Positions 11,001 to 19,183 of a stretch of DNA of 58,089 nucleotides are shown piece by piece. The stretch's first letter is position 1. Each line of letters opens with the position of its first letter. The DNA lies in contig CALUZV010000024.1 of assembly GCA_944325345.1 (NCBI GenBank), positions 1 to 58,089 on the forward strand, in the 5' to 3' direction. Origin of the DNA: an uncultured Parabacteroides sp. (GTDB lineage Bacteria > Bacteroidota > Bacteroidia > Bacteroidales > Tannerellaceae). A program made the position numbers and the translations under genes. The notes below the pieces were generated by a model, which searched no databases, was not told where the DNA came from, and worked only from the letters and a program-made list of their open reading frames with translations.

Positions 11001-12480
11001 GGGTCGTATTCTCCGAGTTGTCCGTCGAGAACTCCCCGACCTGATAAACCTGCCCTCCACTGGTATATTCAAAGGCTACGGCCAATACCTCATCTGCCTG
11101 AAGTTGCGTATTCAGAGAGATATAACCCAGCTTTTCGTTGAGGGTATATTCCGACTCATTCAGACGGCGTGCGCTCTCCACTTCTTCGTAGTCGCGTCCG
11201 CCTTCCAATGTTCCACCCAAAGCTTGGGTAATACGGCTGATGTCGCGAGCATCGGGATAGTCATTCACAATCGTCCGATAAAGCGTATTGGCATCGTTGC
11301 TCGGAAGATCCCTTGAGCCGGAAGGAGTAAACATCGGATTACTGATGCGGTTGTGCTCCCCTAAGTCCGCAAAGGCGACAATATTGCGTGCTTCATCGTA
11401 GTTACTCTGCTTGTTGGTTATCCAGACTTCCACGCGGTTAATGCTGACACTCGAATTGACTAACGGCAAGGTGCGCATCGCCCGGTCGTAATTGTCGCGG
11501 AAGTATTGGGAAAGGAAAAAGTGGCGGTTTTCATCGTATTGGTCAATCGTCAATTCGTACTCCTGTGTCTGCACCCCACCTTTCGAATTCACTGTCTTGG
11601 ACTCCGATTCCTGCTGTGCAAAAAGCGCATTCACTCGCAATTTTCCAAACTGAAGGTCTGCCTTCATACCGAAAAGCGCCGCGCCTCCATTGATAAGCGA
11701 GTTGCTCGTGGTCATACTTACATTTCCGGCCTCGATGGATTTGATGATTTCATCTTCCTCGCCGGTATAAGCTAATTTCAATTGTTTGGAGTCGAAGTCG
11801 AAAGAAGTCTCGGTATTATAATTCATATTGAAGTTCACCTTGCTACCGACCGAGGCTTGCACGTTCAGCTGCACGTTCTCATCGAAGTTAAAGAAGGTGC
11901 GGCTGCGGGCACGTTCCGGGAGCGAAGGATTGTCCGTCGTATTGTTCTTCAAGCCAAGAGTTAGCTCGGCTGAACCTTGCGTCTTTACCCGCACCCCACC
12001 CGGTCCGAAGATACGCTCGGCGGCACCAATATTGAATTGCATATCGGTGAGGTTAAACTTCTTATTCACCTCCTTCTGGTATTCCTCTTCATTCTTTTGC
12101 CTGAAGTACGAGCGGAGGGATTCTTGCATACTGTAGTCTTGGTATTCTTCAGGAGTAAGAATCATCGGCGTTCCCAACTCCATCTCACCGACGCGAGTAC
12201 GCACCACATACGTTCCCCGCTTTAAGTCATACTCAATCTTGGTAGTTACGTTCTCCGGATTGTCCAAGTCGGCAGGCGAATGCCGCAACAGGTCGTTGTA
12301 TTCCTCCGGGACAGTCTTGGCCACCGGATAACGCGTAACGATGGTATCCTCCTGCTGCATAGCCGGAAGTTCCTCTACTTCGGGAATGGTACGCGTGAAT
12401 GCCGAGTAGTCGGCATTCAGTGAAAACACACCGCCGACCACCGCCATCAAAAGTATTATGAATATATATTTAAAACGCAT
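5044..12480 (-). CDS. sprA: SprA/Sov, outer-membrane translocon of the type IX secretion system
   Basis: A 2478-residue protein with an N-terminal signal peptide (about residues 1-23), the size expected for SprA/Sov. Family members form a very large outer-membrane beta-barrel through which T9SS cargo with C-terminal sorting domains leaves the cell. The sequence shows many alternating aromatic/hydrophobic strands and Asn/Gly/Tyr-rich loops, FNIGAAERIFGPGG near residue 150, the long family-type middle section, and an aromatic barrel-type C terminus ending in YGVSLRFSLAQ. A basic segment (RRRRQRKVEK) lies near residue 1930. The gene follows ruvA by 24 bp in the same direction, an arrangement common in Bacteroidetes, and ends in a hairpin terminator at 4987-5035. 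Other T9SS core genes (porK-N, porV) are not in this window. Two neighbours, at 1346-4468 and 37888-39609, are plausible cargo. Confidence 0.93.
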   Translation of the reverse strand: MRFKYIFIILLMAVVGGVFSLNADYSAFTRTIPEVEELPAMQQEDTIVTRYPVAKTVPEEYNDLLRHSPADLDNPENVTTKIEYDLKRGTYVVRTRVGEMELGTPMILTPEEYQDYSMQESLRSYFRQKNEEEYQKEVNKKFNLTDMQFNIGAAERIFGPGGVRVKTQGSAELTLGLKNNTTDNPSLPERARSRTFFNFDENVQLNVQASVGSKVNFNMNYNTETSFDFDSKQLKLAYTGEEDEIIKSIEAGNVSMTTSNSLINGGAALFGMKADLQFGKLRVNALFAQQESESKTVNSKGGVQTQEYELTIDQYDENRHFFLSQYFRDNYDRAMRTLPLVNSSVSINRVEVWITNKQSNYDEARNIVAFADLGEHNRISNPMFTPSGSRDLPSNDANTLYRTIVNDYPDARDISRITQALGGTLEGGRDYEEVESARRLNESEYTLNEKLGYISLNTQLQADEVLAVAFEYTSGGQVYQVGEFSTDNSENTTQCLYVKLLKGTNMSPSMPFWDLMMKNVYSLGAYSVQKEKFRLNILYQSDTTGTYVNYLSEGNVKDEILLRVMNLDRLDQNNEAHPDGFFDFVEGYTILPENGRIIFPVVEPFGSYLREKIGNDAIADKYVYQELYDTTLTYARQIAEKNKFILRGEYKASSGAEIDLGATNVARGSVKVTAGGATLTENVDYTVDYASGRVTILNESIISSGTPVSVSLENQSTYSMQRKTMMGLDLNYQFTPDFNMGATVMHMSEMPLTTKTAFGEESVKNTLWGLNASYKGESQWLTNMLDKLPLLTLTKPSQIAFNAEFAHLIAGHYENEYSGEYSYLDDFESTQSSFDLLNPYAWNLASTPYDDSAGALFPEAARVNDVEYGKNRSLLAWYTIDGIFTRRNSRSLPSHITDEDLSNHYVRAVQMEELFPNREQLYNEDNLLSVLNVAYYPKERGPYNLDAQNVNSDGTLMNPERRWGGMMRKLDQVDFETANIEYIEFWLLDPFIYDKNAQGGDLYFNLGEISEDILKDEKKFFENGLPIDGDMSQVDTTVWGKVPRQQSTVYAFDNTAGARALQDVGLNGLSSAEELTFPTYQQFLEELRPRLSAATIAEMEADPLSVFNNPSGDKFHYFRGSDYDEKRLSILERYKRYNGTEGNSEESVESYSTSSRTVPDVEDLNQDNTLNKNEKYYEYKVSIRPADMKVGSNNIVNIQTSSVRLANGQTETVNWYQFKIPIKQYDRKVGSINDYKSIRFMRMYLTDFADSTVLRFGTFELVRGDWRTYERTLLEDDAAPVPAATMEVSTVNIEENGDKTPVNYVLPPGVTRMRDPSQPQLRQQNEQALSMKITGLGAQDAVAVYKTTNYDLRQYGRLQLFTHAEAFINDVTGLTNGDLWAFIRLGSDYTNNYYEYAVPLQITPEGRYSSDNSNDQEIVWPQQNMMDISLETLTNIKLQRNRAKQQGQSGVSYQTVFSGYDEETPEKNRNMVSVKGNPSLAEVKVIMIGVRNKGTEVKSAEVWVNELRLTDFNEEGGWAANANLNLVLSDLGTLNMAGRIETAGFGALDQSVNERRLDDYTQYSVSTALELGKFFPEKAKVSIPFYYAFSQETTTPKYNPLDQDVLLKDALDNAATDAERDSIKERSIDRTTIKSISFNNVRVDIRSKTPMPWDPANFTLGYSYSENSSKDPETAYETTKDWQGNFAYTYTPYVRPFRPFEKMKRNDGYTRYLKQFSLNYVPSNISFQTAMMRNYYEIQLRDLSTDGSQNKIPVSFSQEFYWDRAFSLRWDFTNNLSMQFTSGTNARIEEPHVQVNKELNPDQYQVWKDSVKQSIRDLGTPLKYDQKFNITWNLPLQHIPVLDWVNSSATYNATYNWDRGAEIDGDVQIGNTVKNQRQLDGQAALNFQALYNKNPYLKRINQKFNASARNSTRNTRQKEQERRRRQRKVEKDIVLSPDSNVVVQHGMLSRKVHITAKGADGKTYKIKYKPINLAQVEITTRDTAHLKLTIYPGPSEQEDRLNKALEYGTRFLMMLRRLNVQYTSTDGMMLPGFIPEVGDIFGQSRSSVGMAPGLGFAFGGVSRRYIDEADEKGWLIKNTDTNIEPAIINSSKNLNVRANLEPIPGLKIDLTANWVDSRNTEIQFMYEGAPETYSGNFTMTTIAIGSAFGGMGSAADNYASKTFDKFLANRAIIAQRLENSYAGTRYPSTGFMEGHVFAGQAYDPNNGSVSMNSADVLIPAFLAAYTGKSPEKVALTAFPSVKYMLPNWRVTYTGLMQLPWFKKYFKNFTLSHQYRCSYSVGSFSSFLNWVDAGQDGLGYVRDVLTGNPTPSSPYDISAVSITEGFSPLLGADATLLNNVTGKAEYRTTRNLNLNVSSYQLVESRTNEFVIGLGYKFTEFNKVLGMKKTENFSNDLTVNLDFSFRKMQSVIRKIEDNFAQATSGNIAKTIQFSADYGLSRALTIRAFYDLQINTPLVSSASYPTSNSNYGVSLRFSLAQ

Positions 12481-12504
12481 TTACCTTTGTTTCTTCATCA
12501 CGGT

Positions 12505-13107
12505 TCAGAGTCTCTTAAGCCCTTCTTTCACCACCTTCTCGACCGCCATCGCCGGGTCTTCTTTCAAGATCGCCGTAACCACCTTTTGCGAAGCGGCCTT
12601 CTGGAAACCCAACATGACGAGAGCGGCAACAGCTTCCTCGGCTACCTCGGAGGAGGCAGTTGTCATGCGCTGCACAACAGACGTATCGGCAGCAACCAAG
12701 CCTTCGACCTGCTTGACCTTGTTTTTCAAATCGACCACGATACGCTCGGCCGTTTTCGTCCCGATACCCTTGACAGCAGTCAGGGACCGATCATCACGTG
12801 TGGCAATCACACGGATAAGTTCGGCAGGCTGGAGCGAAGAGAGAATCATCCGCGCCGTGTTCGGACCAACACCGGAGACCGATGTCAGCAGAAGGAAAAG
12901 CTCACGCTCGACGGGTTCAGCGAAACCGAAGAGGAGGTGGGCATCTTCACGGATGACCTCATAGATAAAGACCTTGCATTCGTCTTTGCCTTGAAAGGCG
13001 GAGAAGGTCGTCAGGGAGATATTGATTTCGTAGCCGATGCCATAGCACTCCAACACCATGCGGGCAGGGGTGAGTTCAGCTATTGTTCCTTTTATATATT
13101 CTATCAT
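12505..13107 (-). CDS. ruvA: Holliday junction DNA helicase subunit RuvA
   Basis: A 200-residue protein of normal family length. RuvA binds Holliday junctions as a tetramer and positions RuvB for branch migration in recombinational repair. The N-terminal OB-fold domain starts [12 protein letters not shown]. Two helix-hairpin-helix motifs follow in the middle ([14 protein letters not shown] near residues 77-90 and [17 protein letters not shown] near 110-126). A C-terminal helical domain that would contact RuvB ([25 protein letters not shown]) closes the protein. It lies 24 bp upstream of sprA and is probably co-transcribed with it. ruvB is not in the window. Confidence 0.95.
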   Translation of the reverse strand: MIEYIKGTIAELTPARMVLECYGIGYEINISLTTFSAFQGKDECKVFIYEVIREDAHLLFGFAEPVERELFLLLTSVSGVGPNTARMILSSLQPAELIRVIATRDDRSLTAVKGIGTKTAERIVVDLKNKVKQVEGLVAADTSVVQRMTTASSEVAEEAVAALVMLGFQKAASQKVVTAILKEDPAMAVEKVVKEGLKRL

Positions 13108-13185
13108 GTATGTTTTATCTTATCACTTCTAATAGTAACGGGGAAAAGCGTGGAAACGTATATTCCTTTGTGTTAAAATCATGTT

Positions 13186-14640
13186 TTATTGCTTCCAGAA
13201 ACCAGGAAGAAGGATGGTGAGCACTGTAAATATCTCCAGACGCCCGATCATCATGGCGAATGAAAGCACCCACTTGGAGAGGTCGGGCACCGCCGCATAA
13301 TTATATATCGGCCCCACACTACCCAAGCCCGGTCCGGCATTAGCAACGGCAGAAACAGAGGAGCCCAAAGCTTCCTCGAAGCCCATACCGTCAATGGTTA
13401 GGAGGAAACAACAAAGCAATAACAGGCAGATATAGATAAAGACAAAGGCGAGAATGCGATGCACAATCTCCGAGGAAACGACACGCCCGTTCATCCGCAC
13501 CGGGAGGACGGCCTTCGGATGGGTTTGCTTCTTGAACTCATTGAGCAGGTTCTTCGAGAGGATAAGTACACGACCGACCTTCAGACCACCACTGGTTGAA
13601 CCGGTGCAACCGCAAATGACCATCAACAGCATGGAGAAAAGCCAGAAGAAAGGTCCCCATTGGAGATAATCCACATAGGTATATCCACTCGTCGATAGCA
13701 AGTTTACTACCTGGAAGAAAGATGCTCGGAAAGCTGGCTCTAATTCTGCCACCATTCCTTTTCCATAAATCCAGACAAAGGTGATAAGCGTGGAGAGGGC
13801 TACGATAGAATAAAACCAGCGCGTCTCTTCATCTCGCCAGAGTTTCCCTATTTTCCCATTGAAGAGGAAGTAAAGCAAGGTCATGTTCGTCGAGCCGATA
13901 CACATGAAGATGGCAATGATGTATTCTATATAGGGAGAATCCCAAAAGGCAACACCCGCATTCTTTGTCGAGTAACCTCCTGTAGAGATACAGGTAAAGC
14001 TATGATTGATGGCATCGAAAAGATCCATCGGCCCTAACCAAAGCAAGCCAGCCAAGACTGCCGTAAGAACGAGATAGAGTCCCCACAACCGCTTTGCCAC
14101 TTGCGTGATGCGAGGACGGAAACGTTCGTGAGTAATACCGCTTGTCTCGGCATCGAACATCTGCGATGCTCCTCCTCCCAAGATGGGTAGCAGGGCTACG
14201 GCAAAGACGATAACTCCGATACCGCCTTGCCATTGGGTCAGGCTGCGCCAGAAAAGGATGCCGTGCGGAAGGGACTCGATATCAGAGAGAATAGTTGCGC
14301 CTGTTGTTGTGAAGCCCGACATGGTCTCAAAATAGGCATCGGTGATATTGTCGATATATCCTCCTAAATAGAAAGGTAGCATTCCGAAGAATGAGAACAA
14401 CGCCCATGTAAGCGCGACAATCAGCATTCCTTCGCGCCGCCCCGCCGTACTTTCGTTTGCCCGGTATCCGACAAGATAAAGCAGATTACCGAAAACGAAC
14501 AATATCCCACTGGACAAAGCCAAAGGATAGACATCATCGCCTTGATAGAAGAATGCCACAGCCGTAGCCAGCAACATGAACGGGGTTTCAATGATAAACA
14601 TCGCCCCGAGCATCTTGAAGATAAAGCGTATATTCAACAT
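13186..14640 (-). CDS. trkH: TrkH-type potassium uptake channel
   Basis: A 484-residue inner-membrane protein of the Trk/Ktr family with about ten hydrophobic segments in the usual four-repeat layout. The pore-loop motifs are visible: FTTTGAT in the first repeat, STGGYST near the middle, STSGYTY in the third and NAGPGLGS in the last. With TrkA it forms a K+ (and Na+-coupled) uptake system. The start ATG at 14640 lies 6 bp after the trkA stop, so the two are translationally close. The three genes dxs, trkA and trkH all run on the minus strand and may form one transcription unit. Confidence 0.93.
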   Translation of the reverse strand: MLNIRFIFKMLGAMFIIETPFMLLATAVAFFYQGDDVYPLALSSGILFVFGNLLYLVGYRANESTAGRREGMLIVALTWALFSFFGMLPFYLGGYIDNITDAYFETMSGFTTTGATILSDIESLPHGILFWRSLTQWQGGIGVIVFAVALLPILGGGASQMFDAETSGITHERFRPRITQVAKRLWGLYLVLTAVLAGLLWLGPMDLFDAINHSFTCISTGGYSTKNAGVAFWDSPYIEYIIAIFMCIGSTNMTLLYFLFNGKIGKLWRDEETRWFYSIVALSTLITFVWIYGKGMVAELEPAFRASFFQVVNLLSTSGYTYVDYLQWGPFFWLFSMLLMVICGCTGSTSGGLKVGRVLILSKNLLNEFKKQTHPKAVLPVRMNGRVVSSEIVHRILAFVFIYICLLLLCCFLLTIDGMGFEEALGSSVSAVANAGPGLGSVGPIYNYAAVPDLSKWVLSFAMMIGRLEIFTVLTILLPGFWKQ

Positions 14641-14646
14641 AAGGTA

Positions 14647-15984
14647 TCAGTTGAAATAGTTTTCCAGTTTGCTCATCGCTGATTCCAGACAGAAGACTAC
14701 GACATGGTCATAAGCCTGTATCTGCGTGTTACCGTTAATCATCATCGGCTCGCCATTGCGAATCAGTCCGCCGAGTGTCATGTCTTTCGGAAGGTGCAAG
14801 TCTTTGACGGCTTTGCGGGTGATGCGGGAATTGGGTCGCGCCACCAACTCCGCCACGTCGGCATTGGCAAATGTCAGGCATTTGACATTCGAGACATCGG
14901 CATCCAGCAAGAATTGGTAGATATGACTGGCTGCTATCAGCTTCTTATTGATAACCGTGCCAATATCCATGCTTTCCGCCAAGGGGATATAATCGATGTT
15001 CTCTATCTTGGCAATGGTCTTGAAGACTCCCATGCGCTTGGCGGCAAGACAGGCGAGGATGTTCGTACTTGAATTTTCCGTCAAGGCGACAAAGGCTTGC
15101 GCGTCTTGTATATTTTCCTGCTTCAAAAGCTCCGTATCGCGTCCGTCGCCATTGATGATTAAGACATTTCCCGGGACTTTCTCGGCAATGCGATAACTTT
15201 TCTCCTTATCCAACTCAATAATCTTGACGCGGATATTGTTCGGGATGTATTGGCTTGCCCGTAATGCGATGCGACTTCCTCCCATGATGATGACTTTCCG
15301 AACCTCCGGGTCTGCTTTCCCTGCTTGCTTCCGAACTTCCTCCACATGTGATTTGGTGGTCGTGAAGAAAAGCAAATCTCCCGCTTCAATATGGTCGCCA
15401 CCACCAGGGATAATCGTTTCGTTCTGTCGTTTGATGGCCACAATGTGATACAGTTTCTGTTCGCTCAGGAGCTCAGACAACTGCTTGTTCACCAGTTTGG
15501 CATTTGCCCGTACTTTGACACCGAGAAGAATCAACGCTCCGCCGAACAACTCCCAATATTGCCGTGTCCAGGGATGGCGGATTGCGGTTACAATCTCTTG
15601 TGCCGCCAACATCTCAGGGTATATCATGAAGTTGACTCCCATATTCTCGAACATTTCTTTGTATTTGGGAGACAAATATTCGTAGTTATTGATGCGGGCG
15701 AATGTCTTATGTGCCCCCAACTTATGTGCCAAGATACAAGACGTAACATTGGTTGTTTCCTCGGGGGTAACGGCTATGAACAAGTCTGTTTTCTTCACAC
15801 CCGCCTCAACCAAGTCTTGCAAGCAGGTCGGACTACCTACCATCGGCAATACCTCCATGCTTGAATTAGTAATACTTAAGCGCTCTTCATTCGGATCCAT
15901 CAGGACAATGTCTTGGTTTTCCTGCGACATGAGCTTGGCCAAATGTGTCCCGACTTCGCCGGCTCCGGCTATCACTATCTTCAT
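14647..15984 (-). CDS. trkA: TrkA, cytosolic regulatory subunit of potassium uptake
   Basis: A 445-residue protein made of two tandem RCK units, as in classical TrkA. The first starts with a Rossmann motif, GAGEVGTHLAKLMS, followed by VLMDPNE. A TrkA-C domain follows around residues 145-225. The second unit starts with KVIIMGGSRIALRASQYI, in which the glycine pattern is altered, and again ends in a TrkA-C domain. NAD(H) or ATP binding to the RCK domains gates TrkH. It lies 6 bp upstream of trkH. The 86-bp gap to dxs is filled by a GAGTTACGAGTT-type repeat. Confidence 0.93.
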   Translation of the reverse strand: MKIVIAGAGEVGTHLAKLMSQENQDIVLMDPNEERLSITNSSMEVLPMVGSPTCLQDLVEAGVKKTDLFIAVTPEETTNVTSCILAHKLGAHKTFARINNYEYLSPKYKEMFENMGVNFMIYPEMLAAQEIVTAIRHPWTRQYWELFGGALILLGVKVRANAKLVNKQLSELLSEQKLYHIVAIKRQNETIIPGGGDHIEAGDLLFFTTTKSHVEEVRKQAGKADPEVRKVIIMGGSRIALRASQYIPNNIRVKIIELDKEKSYRIAEKVPGNVLIINGDGRDTELLKQENIQDAQAFVALTENSSTNILACLAAKRMGVFKTIAKIENIDYIPLAESMDIGTVINKKLIAASHIYQFLLDADVSNVKCLTFANADVAELVARPNSRITRKAVKDLHLPKDMTLGGLIRNGEPMMINGNTQIQAYDHVVVFCLESAMSKLENYFN

Positions 15985-16070
15985 ATCATGAGTTATGAGT
16001 TACGAGTTACGAGTTACGAGTCAAGAATGAGCTATGAATAATAACGAACTCATAACTCATGACTCGTAAT
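15985..16070. repeat. GAGTTACGAGTT-type interspersed repeat, folded
   Basis: About three iterations of GAGTTACGA and variants are followed by a spacer and the inverted form (AACTCATAACTCATGACTCG). A second member lies at 53557-53657. The repeat abuts the dxs stop codon. Confidence 0.65.
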
Positions 16071-17969
16071 TCATACCTCTTTCATTATACATCTATAAAT
16101 GCTTTCCGCGTCCATCCCGCACAACTTATAAAGCTCCGGTATGGAGCCTTGTTCAATGAAGCGGTCTGGCACACCGATTCGTTCTACTCGCGGCGTATAG
16201 CCATTGTCTGCCATGAACTCCAGCACGGCACTTCCAAAACCTCCGCGAACTACGCCGTTCTCCACCGTGATGATGCGGCTGTACGCCTGTCCTATCTCGT
16301 GGAGCAACGCTTCGTCGAGGGGTTTCAGGTATATCATATCGTAGTGGGCTACCGACCGGCCTTCTGCTTCCGCCCTATCGATAGCTTTTGCCACTTCATT
16401 TCCTATCGGGCCGATACTCAAGACCGCCAAGTCCTTCCCCTCGCGCAACTTCCGTCCCTTCCCTATCGGCAAAACTTCCAGCGGTGTCCGCCAATCGGTC
16501 TTCTCGCCTTTGCCTCGCGGGTAGCGGATGACGAAAGGTCCGTCTTGTGCCACGTATGCCGTGTACATCAAGTTGCGGAGGTCGCATTCGTTCAGCGGAG
16601 AGGCTATCGTGAGGTTCGGGATGGGACGCATATAAGCGAAATCAAACACGCCGTGGTGCGTCGCCCCGTCTTCTCCGACCAAGCCTGCCCGGTCGAGACA
16701 CATGATTACATGCAGATTCTGCAAGGCCACATCATGTATCACCATATCGTATCCCCGCTGCATGAACGAGGAATAGATGTTGCAGAACGGAATCATCCCC
16801 TCCTTGGCCAGTCCTGCCGAGAACGTTACGGCATGTCCTTCGGCTATCCCCACATCGAACGCCCTCTCGGGGAAGGCTTTCATCAGGAAGGTCATCGAGC
16901 AGCCAGTCGGCATCGCCGGCGTTACGCCCACAATCCGTGGGTCTTTCTCAGCCAACTCTACCAACGTATGCCCGAAAACATCTTGATAAAGTTGCGGGGC
17001 ATTCAAGTTATGCTCTACCAGCCGTTCGCCCGTCTCTTTGTTGAAACGCCCCGGTGCGTGCCACTCGGTAGCCGACTCCTCGGCGGGCTTGAAGCCTTTG
17101 CCCTTCTTTGTCTTGATATGAAGGAGTTTCGGACCTTTCAAATCCTTGATGTCGTTCAGGACTTTGATGAGATAACCCACATCGTGCCCATCGATCGGAC
17201 CGAAGTAGCGAATGCTGAAGCCCTCGAACAGGTTGTGCTGCTGGGTCAGCAAGGCTTTCAGGCTATTATTGAAGCGGAGGATATTTTCGCGCCGGTTTTC
17301 GTCGATCAGCTTCATCTTCCGGAGGCCGCGATAGACGTCATAGCGCATCTTGTTATAAGCCTGGCTGGTTGTAATATCCACGAGATACTGGCTAAGCCCA
17401 CCTACATTGTGGTCGATAGCCATATTGTTGTCGTTGAGTATAATCAAAAGGTTGTTCGGATTGGCCGACGCGTTGTTCAACCCTTCGTAGGCCAGTCCGC
17501 CGGTCATCGCCCCGTCGCCAATGACGGCAATCACGTGCCGGTCATCTTCTTTCTTCAAGGCCGAAGCCACCGAGATACCCATCGCAGCAGAAATAGAGTT
17601 CGACGCGTGCCCCGCGATGAAAGCGTCATATTCGCTCTCCTTCGGATTGGGGAAACCGCTTATCCCGCCCATCTTGCGAAGCGTATGGAAAGCCTCGCGG
17701 CGCCCGGTCAGTATCTTGTGTCCGTAGGCTTGATGGCCGACGTCCCAGACGATGCGGTCGTAGGGCGTGCGGAAAACATAATGCAACGCCACGGTCAGTT
17801 CTACCGTCCCCAGGCTCGCACCGAGGTGTCCGGGATTCTCGGATAATACATCTATTATATATTGTCGCAATTCTGCACATACTTCCGGCAATGCCTCTTG
17901 CGGCAGACGACGAAGATCGTCCGGCGAGTCAATGCTTTCTAATAAATGTTCGTCTGTATGCTCAGTCAT
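16071..17969 (-). CDS. dxs: 1-deoxy-D-xylulose-5-phosphate synthase
   Basis: A thiamine-diphosphate enzyme that condenses pyruvate and glyceraldehyde 3-phosphate, the first step of the MEP isoprenoid pathway. The ATG at 17969 ([10 protein letters not shown]) is preferred, giving 632 residues. A TTG 30 bp upstream would add ten Lys/Thr-rich residues unlike the family. Visible landmarks are the N-terminal [20 protein letters not shown], the ThDP motif [17 protein letters not shown]...NDNNMAI, the transketolase-type central domain with [16 protein letters not shown], and a normal C terminus. It is upstream of trkA on the same strand. Confidence 0.95.
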   Translation of the reverse strand: MTEHTDEHLLESIDSPDDLRRLPQEALPEVCAELRQYIIDVLSENPGHLGASLGTVELTVALHYVFRTPYDRIVWDVGHQAYGHKILTGRREAFHTLRKMGGISGFPNPKESEYDAFIAGHASNSISAAMGISVASALKKEDDRHVIAVIGDGAMTGGLAYEGLNNASANPNNLLIILNDNNMAIDHNVGGLSQYLVDITTSQAYNKMRYDVYRGLRKMKLIDENRRENILRFNNSLKALLTQQHNLFEGFSIRYFGPIDGHDVGYLIKVLNDIKDLKGPKLLHIKTKKGKGFKPAEESATEWHAPGRFNKETGERLVEHNLNAPQLYQDVFGHTLVELAEKDPRIVGVTPAMPTGCSMTFLMKAFPERAFDVGIAEGHAVTFSAGLAKEGMIPFCNIYSSFMQRGYDMVIHDVALQNLHVIMCLDRAGLVGEDGATHHGVFDFAYMRPIPNLTIASPLNECDLRNLMYTAYVAQDGPFVIRYPRGKGEKTDWRTPLEVLPIGKGRKLREGKDLAVLSIGPIGNEVAKAIDRAEAEGRSVAHYDMIYLKPLDEALLHEIGQAYSRIITVENGVVRGGFGSAVLEFMADNGYTPRVERIGVPDRFIEQGSIPELYKLCGMDAESIYRCIMKEV

Positions 17970-18081
17970 TTTTGCTTTTGTTTTTTGTTTTGTTGGCAAA
18001 AATACGGAAACTTATTGATTTTTCACTCGCCGGAGGAAGATTTCGCGGATTTTTTGATACCCGACGTCGCCGAAGCGCGTA

Positions 18082-18849
18082 TCAACTATCCGCATTGCCT
18101 TCCTTTTGCTTCTTTTTCCATTGCCGTTTTTTCCGCCGTTTGTAGTCAGTTCTCGTCCGCTTGATCAGGTAGTTTACCGTGCTGATAAAGTCATCGGCCT
18201 CCGGCTTCTCGTAAAGGGCATTGTACGCCACGGCCATCACCGCGACTTTCTCATAAAGTTCCTCCAGGCGCTTGCGGATGGACGTTGCCGACCCGATAGC
18301 CCGGATTTGTTTCCAATATTCCTCGCGCTCCCGCACCAGGCGGCCATATTTCCGCTCAATCTTCTCCAGTTCCTCCTGATAGGCAACCATCCCCAGCGTG
18401 GCGACATGCGGGGCATATTTCTCATCGCGCAAGTGGAGGCTCAACGTGTTGATGGCTCCCGATTCCTCCATGACGGGGATATAAGCAGCCCCCCGGTAGC
18501 CTTTTAGCAAGAGCGCAAGCGCCTGAGCCGCCTTTCGTTCGGCCTCAATCGGAGACTGCAGGGTCAGCATGACCCTTGCGATGAAGCCCGTCAGTATCTT
18601 GTCGCGCTCCTGGTCCACAACTTTCAGCAACGCGGTCTGCGGCGCACTCCACGAGAGCCTTACTGCCTCCGAATACCGGTGCACCACCGCCCGGAACTCA
18701 TCGACGAACTCTTTCGATAGCCCTATTGCAGGCGCGCTCCCATCTTCTGCCAGCGGCAATCGTTTGAACACATCCCTGATAAATGTTTGAAACTCTGTCT
18801 TATTCAACCTCGAGAAGCTGATCTTCTCAATTTTCGCAGTACTTCCCAT
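18082..18849 (-). CDS. DUF6261-type helical protein with a basic tail
   Basis: A 255-residue protein with no signal peptide or membrane segment, predicted to be almost all helix. It starts with a family-like opening (KIEKISFSRLNKTEFQTFIRDV). A central stretch SPIEAERKAAQALALLLKGYRG resembles Bacteroidales DUF6261 proteins as I remember them. A coiled-coil-like section (EELEKIERKYGRLVREREEYWKQI) follows. The last 25 residues are strongly basic (RTDYKRRKKRQWKKKQKE), which would suit nucleic-acid binding; that is inference. No catalytic motif is seen. Array B, a palindromic repeat array, starts 66 bp upstream of the ATG. The second DUF6261-like gene at 45905-46759 has the same arrangement. Function unknown. 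Confidence 0.65.
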   Translation of the reverse strand: MGSTAKIEKISFSRLNKTEFQTFIRDVFKRLPLAEDGSAPAIGLSKEFVDEFRAVVHRYSEAVRLSWSAPQTALLKVVDQERDKILTGFIARVMLTLQSPIEAERKAAQALALLLKGYRGAAYIPVMEESGAINTLSLHLRDEKYAPHVATLGMVAYQEELEKIERKYGRLVREREEYWKQIRAIGSATSIRKRLEELYEKVAVMAVAYNALYEKPEADDFISTVNYLIKRTRTDYKRRKKRQWKKKQKEGNADS

Positions 18850-18914
18850 ATTCTCAAATTTTGAAACCTATTAAAAATCGGACGCAAGATACACATTTTT
18901 TCTCTAAATCTATA

Positions 18915-19102
18915 TTTTACGTCCGTAAAAACTTATTCAAACAAACTTAAACCTACTTTTTACGGTCGTAAAATATAGGTTAAACCCACTTTAACCTACA
19001 TTCTACATTCGTAAAAACTTGCTCAAAATTATTTTGACCTACATTTTGCATACGTAAAATGTAGATTCAAACTAGTCAAACCACCATTTTACAATCGTAA
19101 GA
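18915..19102. repeat. Array B: 43-bp tandem array of alternating palindromes
   Basis: Five copies of TTTTACGNNCGTAAAA and variants start at 18915, 18958, 19001, 19044 and 19087, an exact 43-bp step. Between them lies a second dyad: GGTTAAA-N5-TTTAACC (18978-18996) in unit 2 and TCAAAATTATTTTGA (19023-19037) in unit 3, with weaker versions in units 1 and 4. Measured dyad centres are 18965.5, 18987, 19008.5, 19030 and 19051.5, all exactly 21.5 bp apart. The second dyad keeps its pairing although its sequence changes. The array separates the DUF6261-type gene (minus) from the glycosyltransferase genes (plus). Confidence 0.88.
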
Positions 19103-19155
19103 TATTGATTAAAGAAGAAAATGGAGGGAGAGAGGGGGAATTTGGGGAGAAGTTG

Positions 19156-19163
19156 TAACTTTG
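19156..19163 (+). promoter_or_regulatory. -7 element for the glycosyltransferase cluster
   Basis: TAACTTTG fits TAnnTTTG and lies 20 bp before the preferred ATG at 19184. No TTG is found at the right distance upstream. Confidence 0.45.
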
Positions 19164-19183
19164 CGGTGGTAAAAGATAATGAT

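Noticed and set aside
16059..17846. 595-codon plus-strand open frame opposite dxs
   Set aside because: It is wholly antisense to dxs, which has all catalytic motifs. The His/Arg-rich translation is typical of a shadow frame.
18915..19102. Array B as a CRISPR array
   Set aside because: The region between the palindromes is itself repeated and palindromic, there are no unique spacers of constant length, and no cas gene is present. The same holds for the other arrays.
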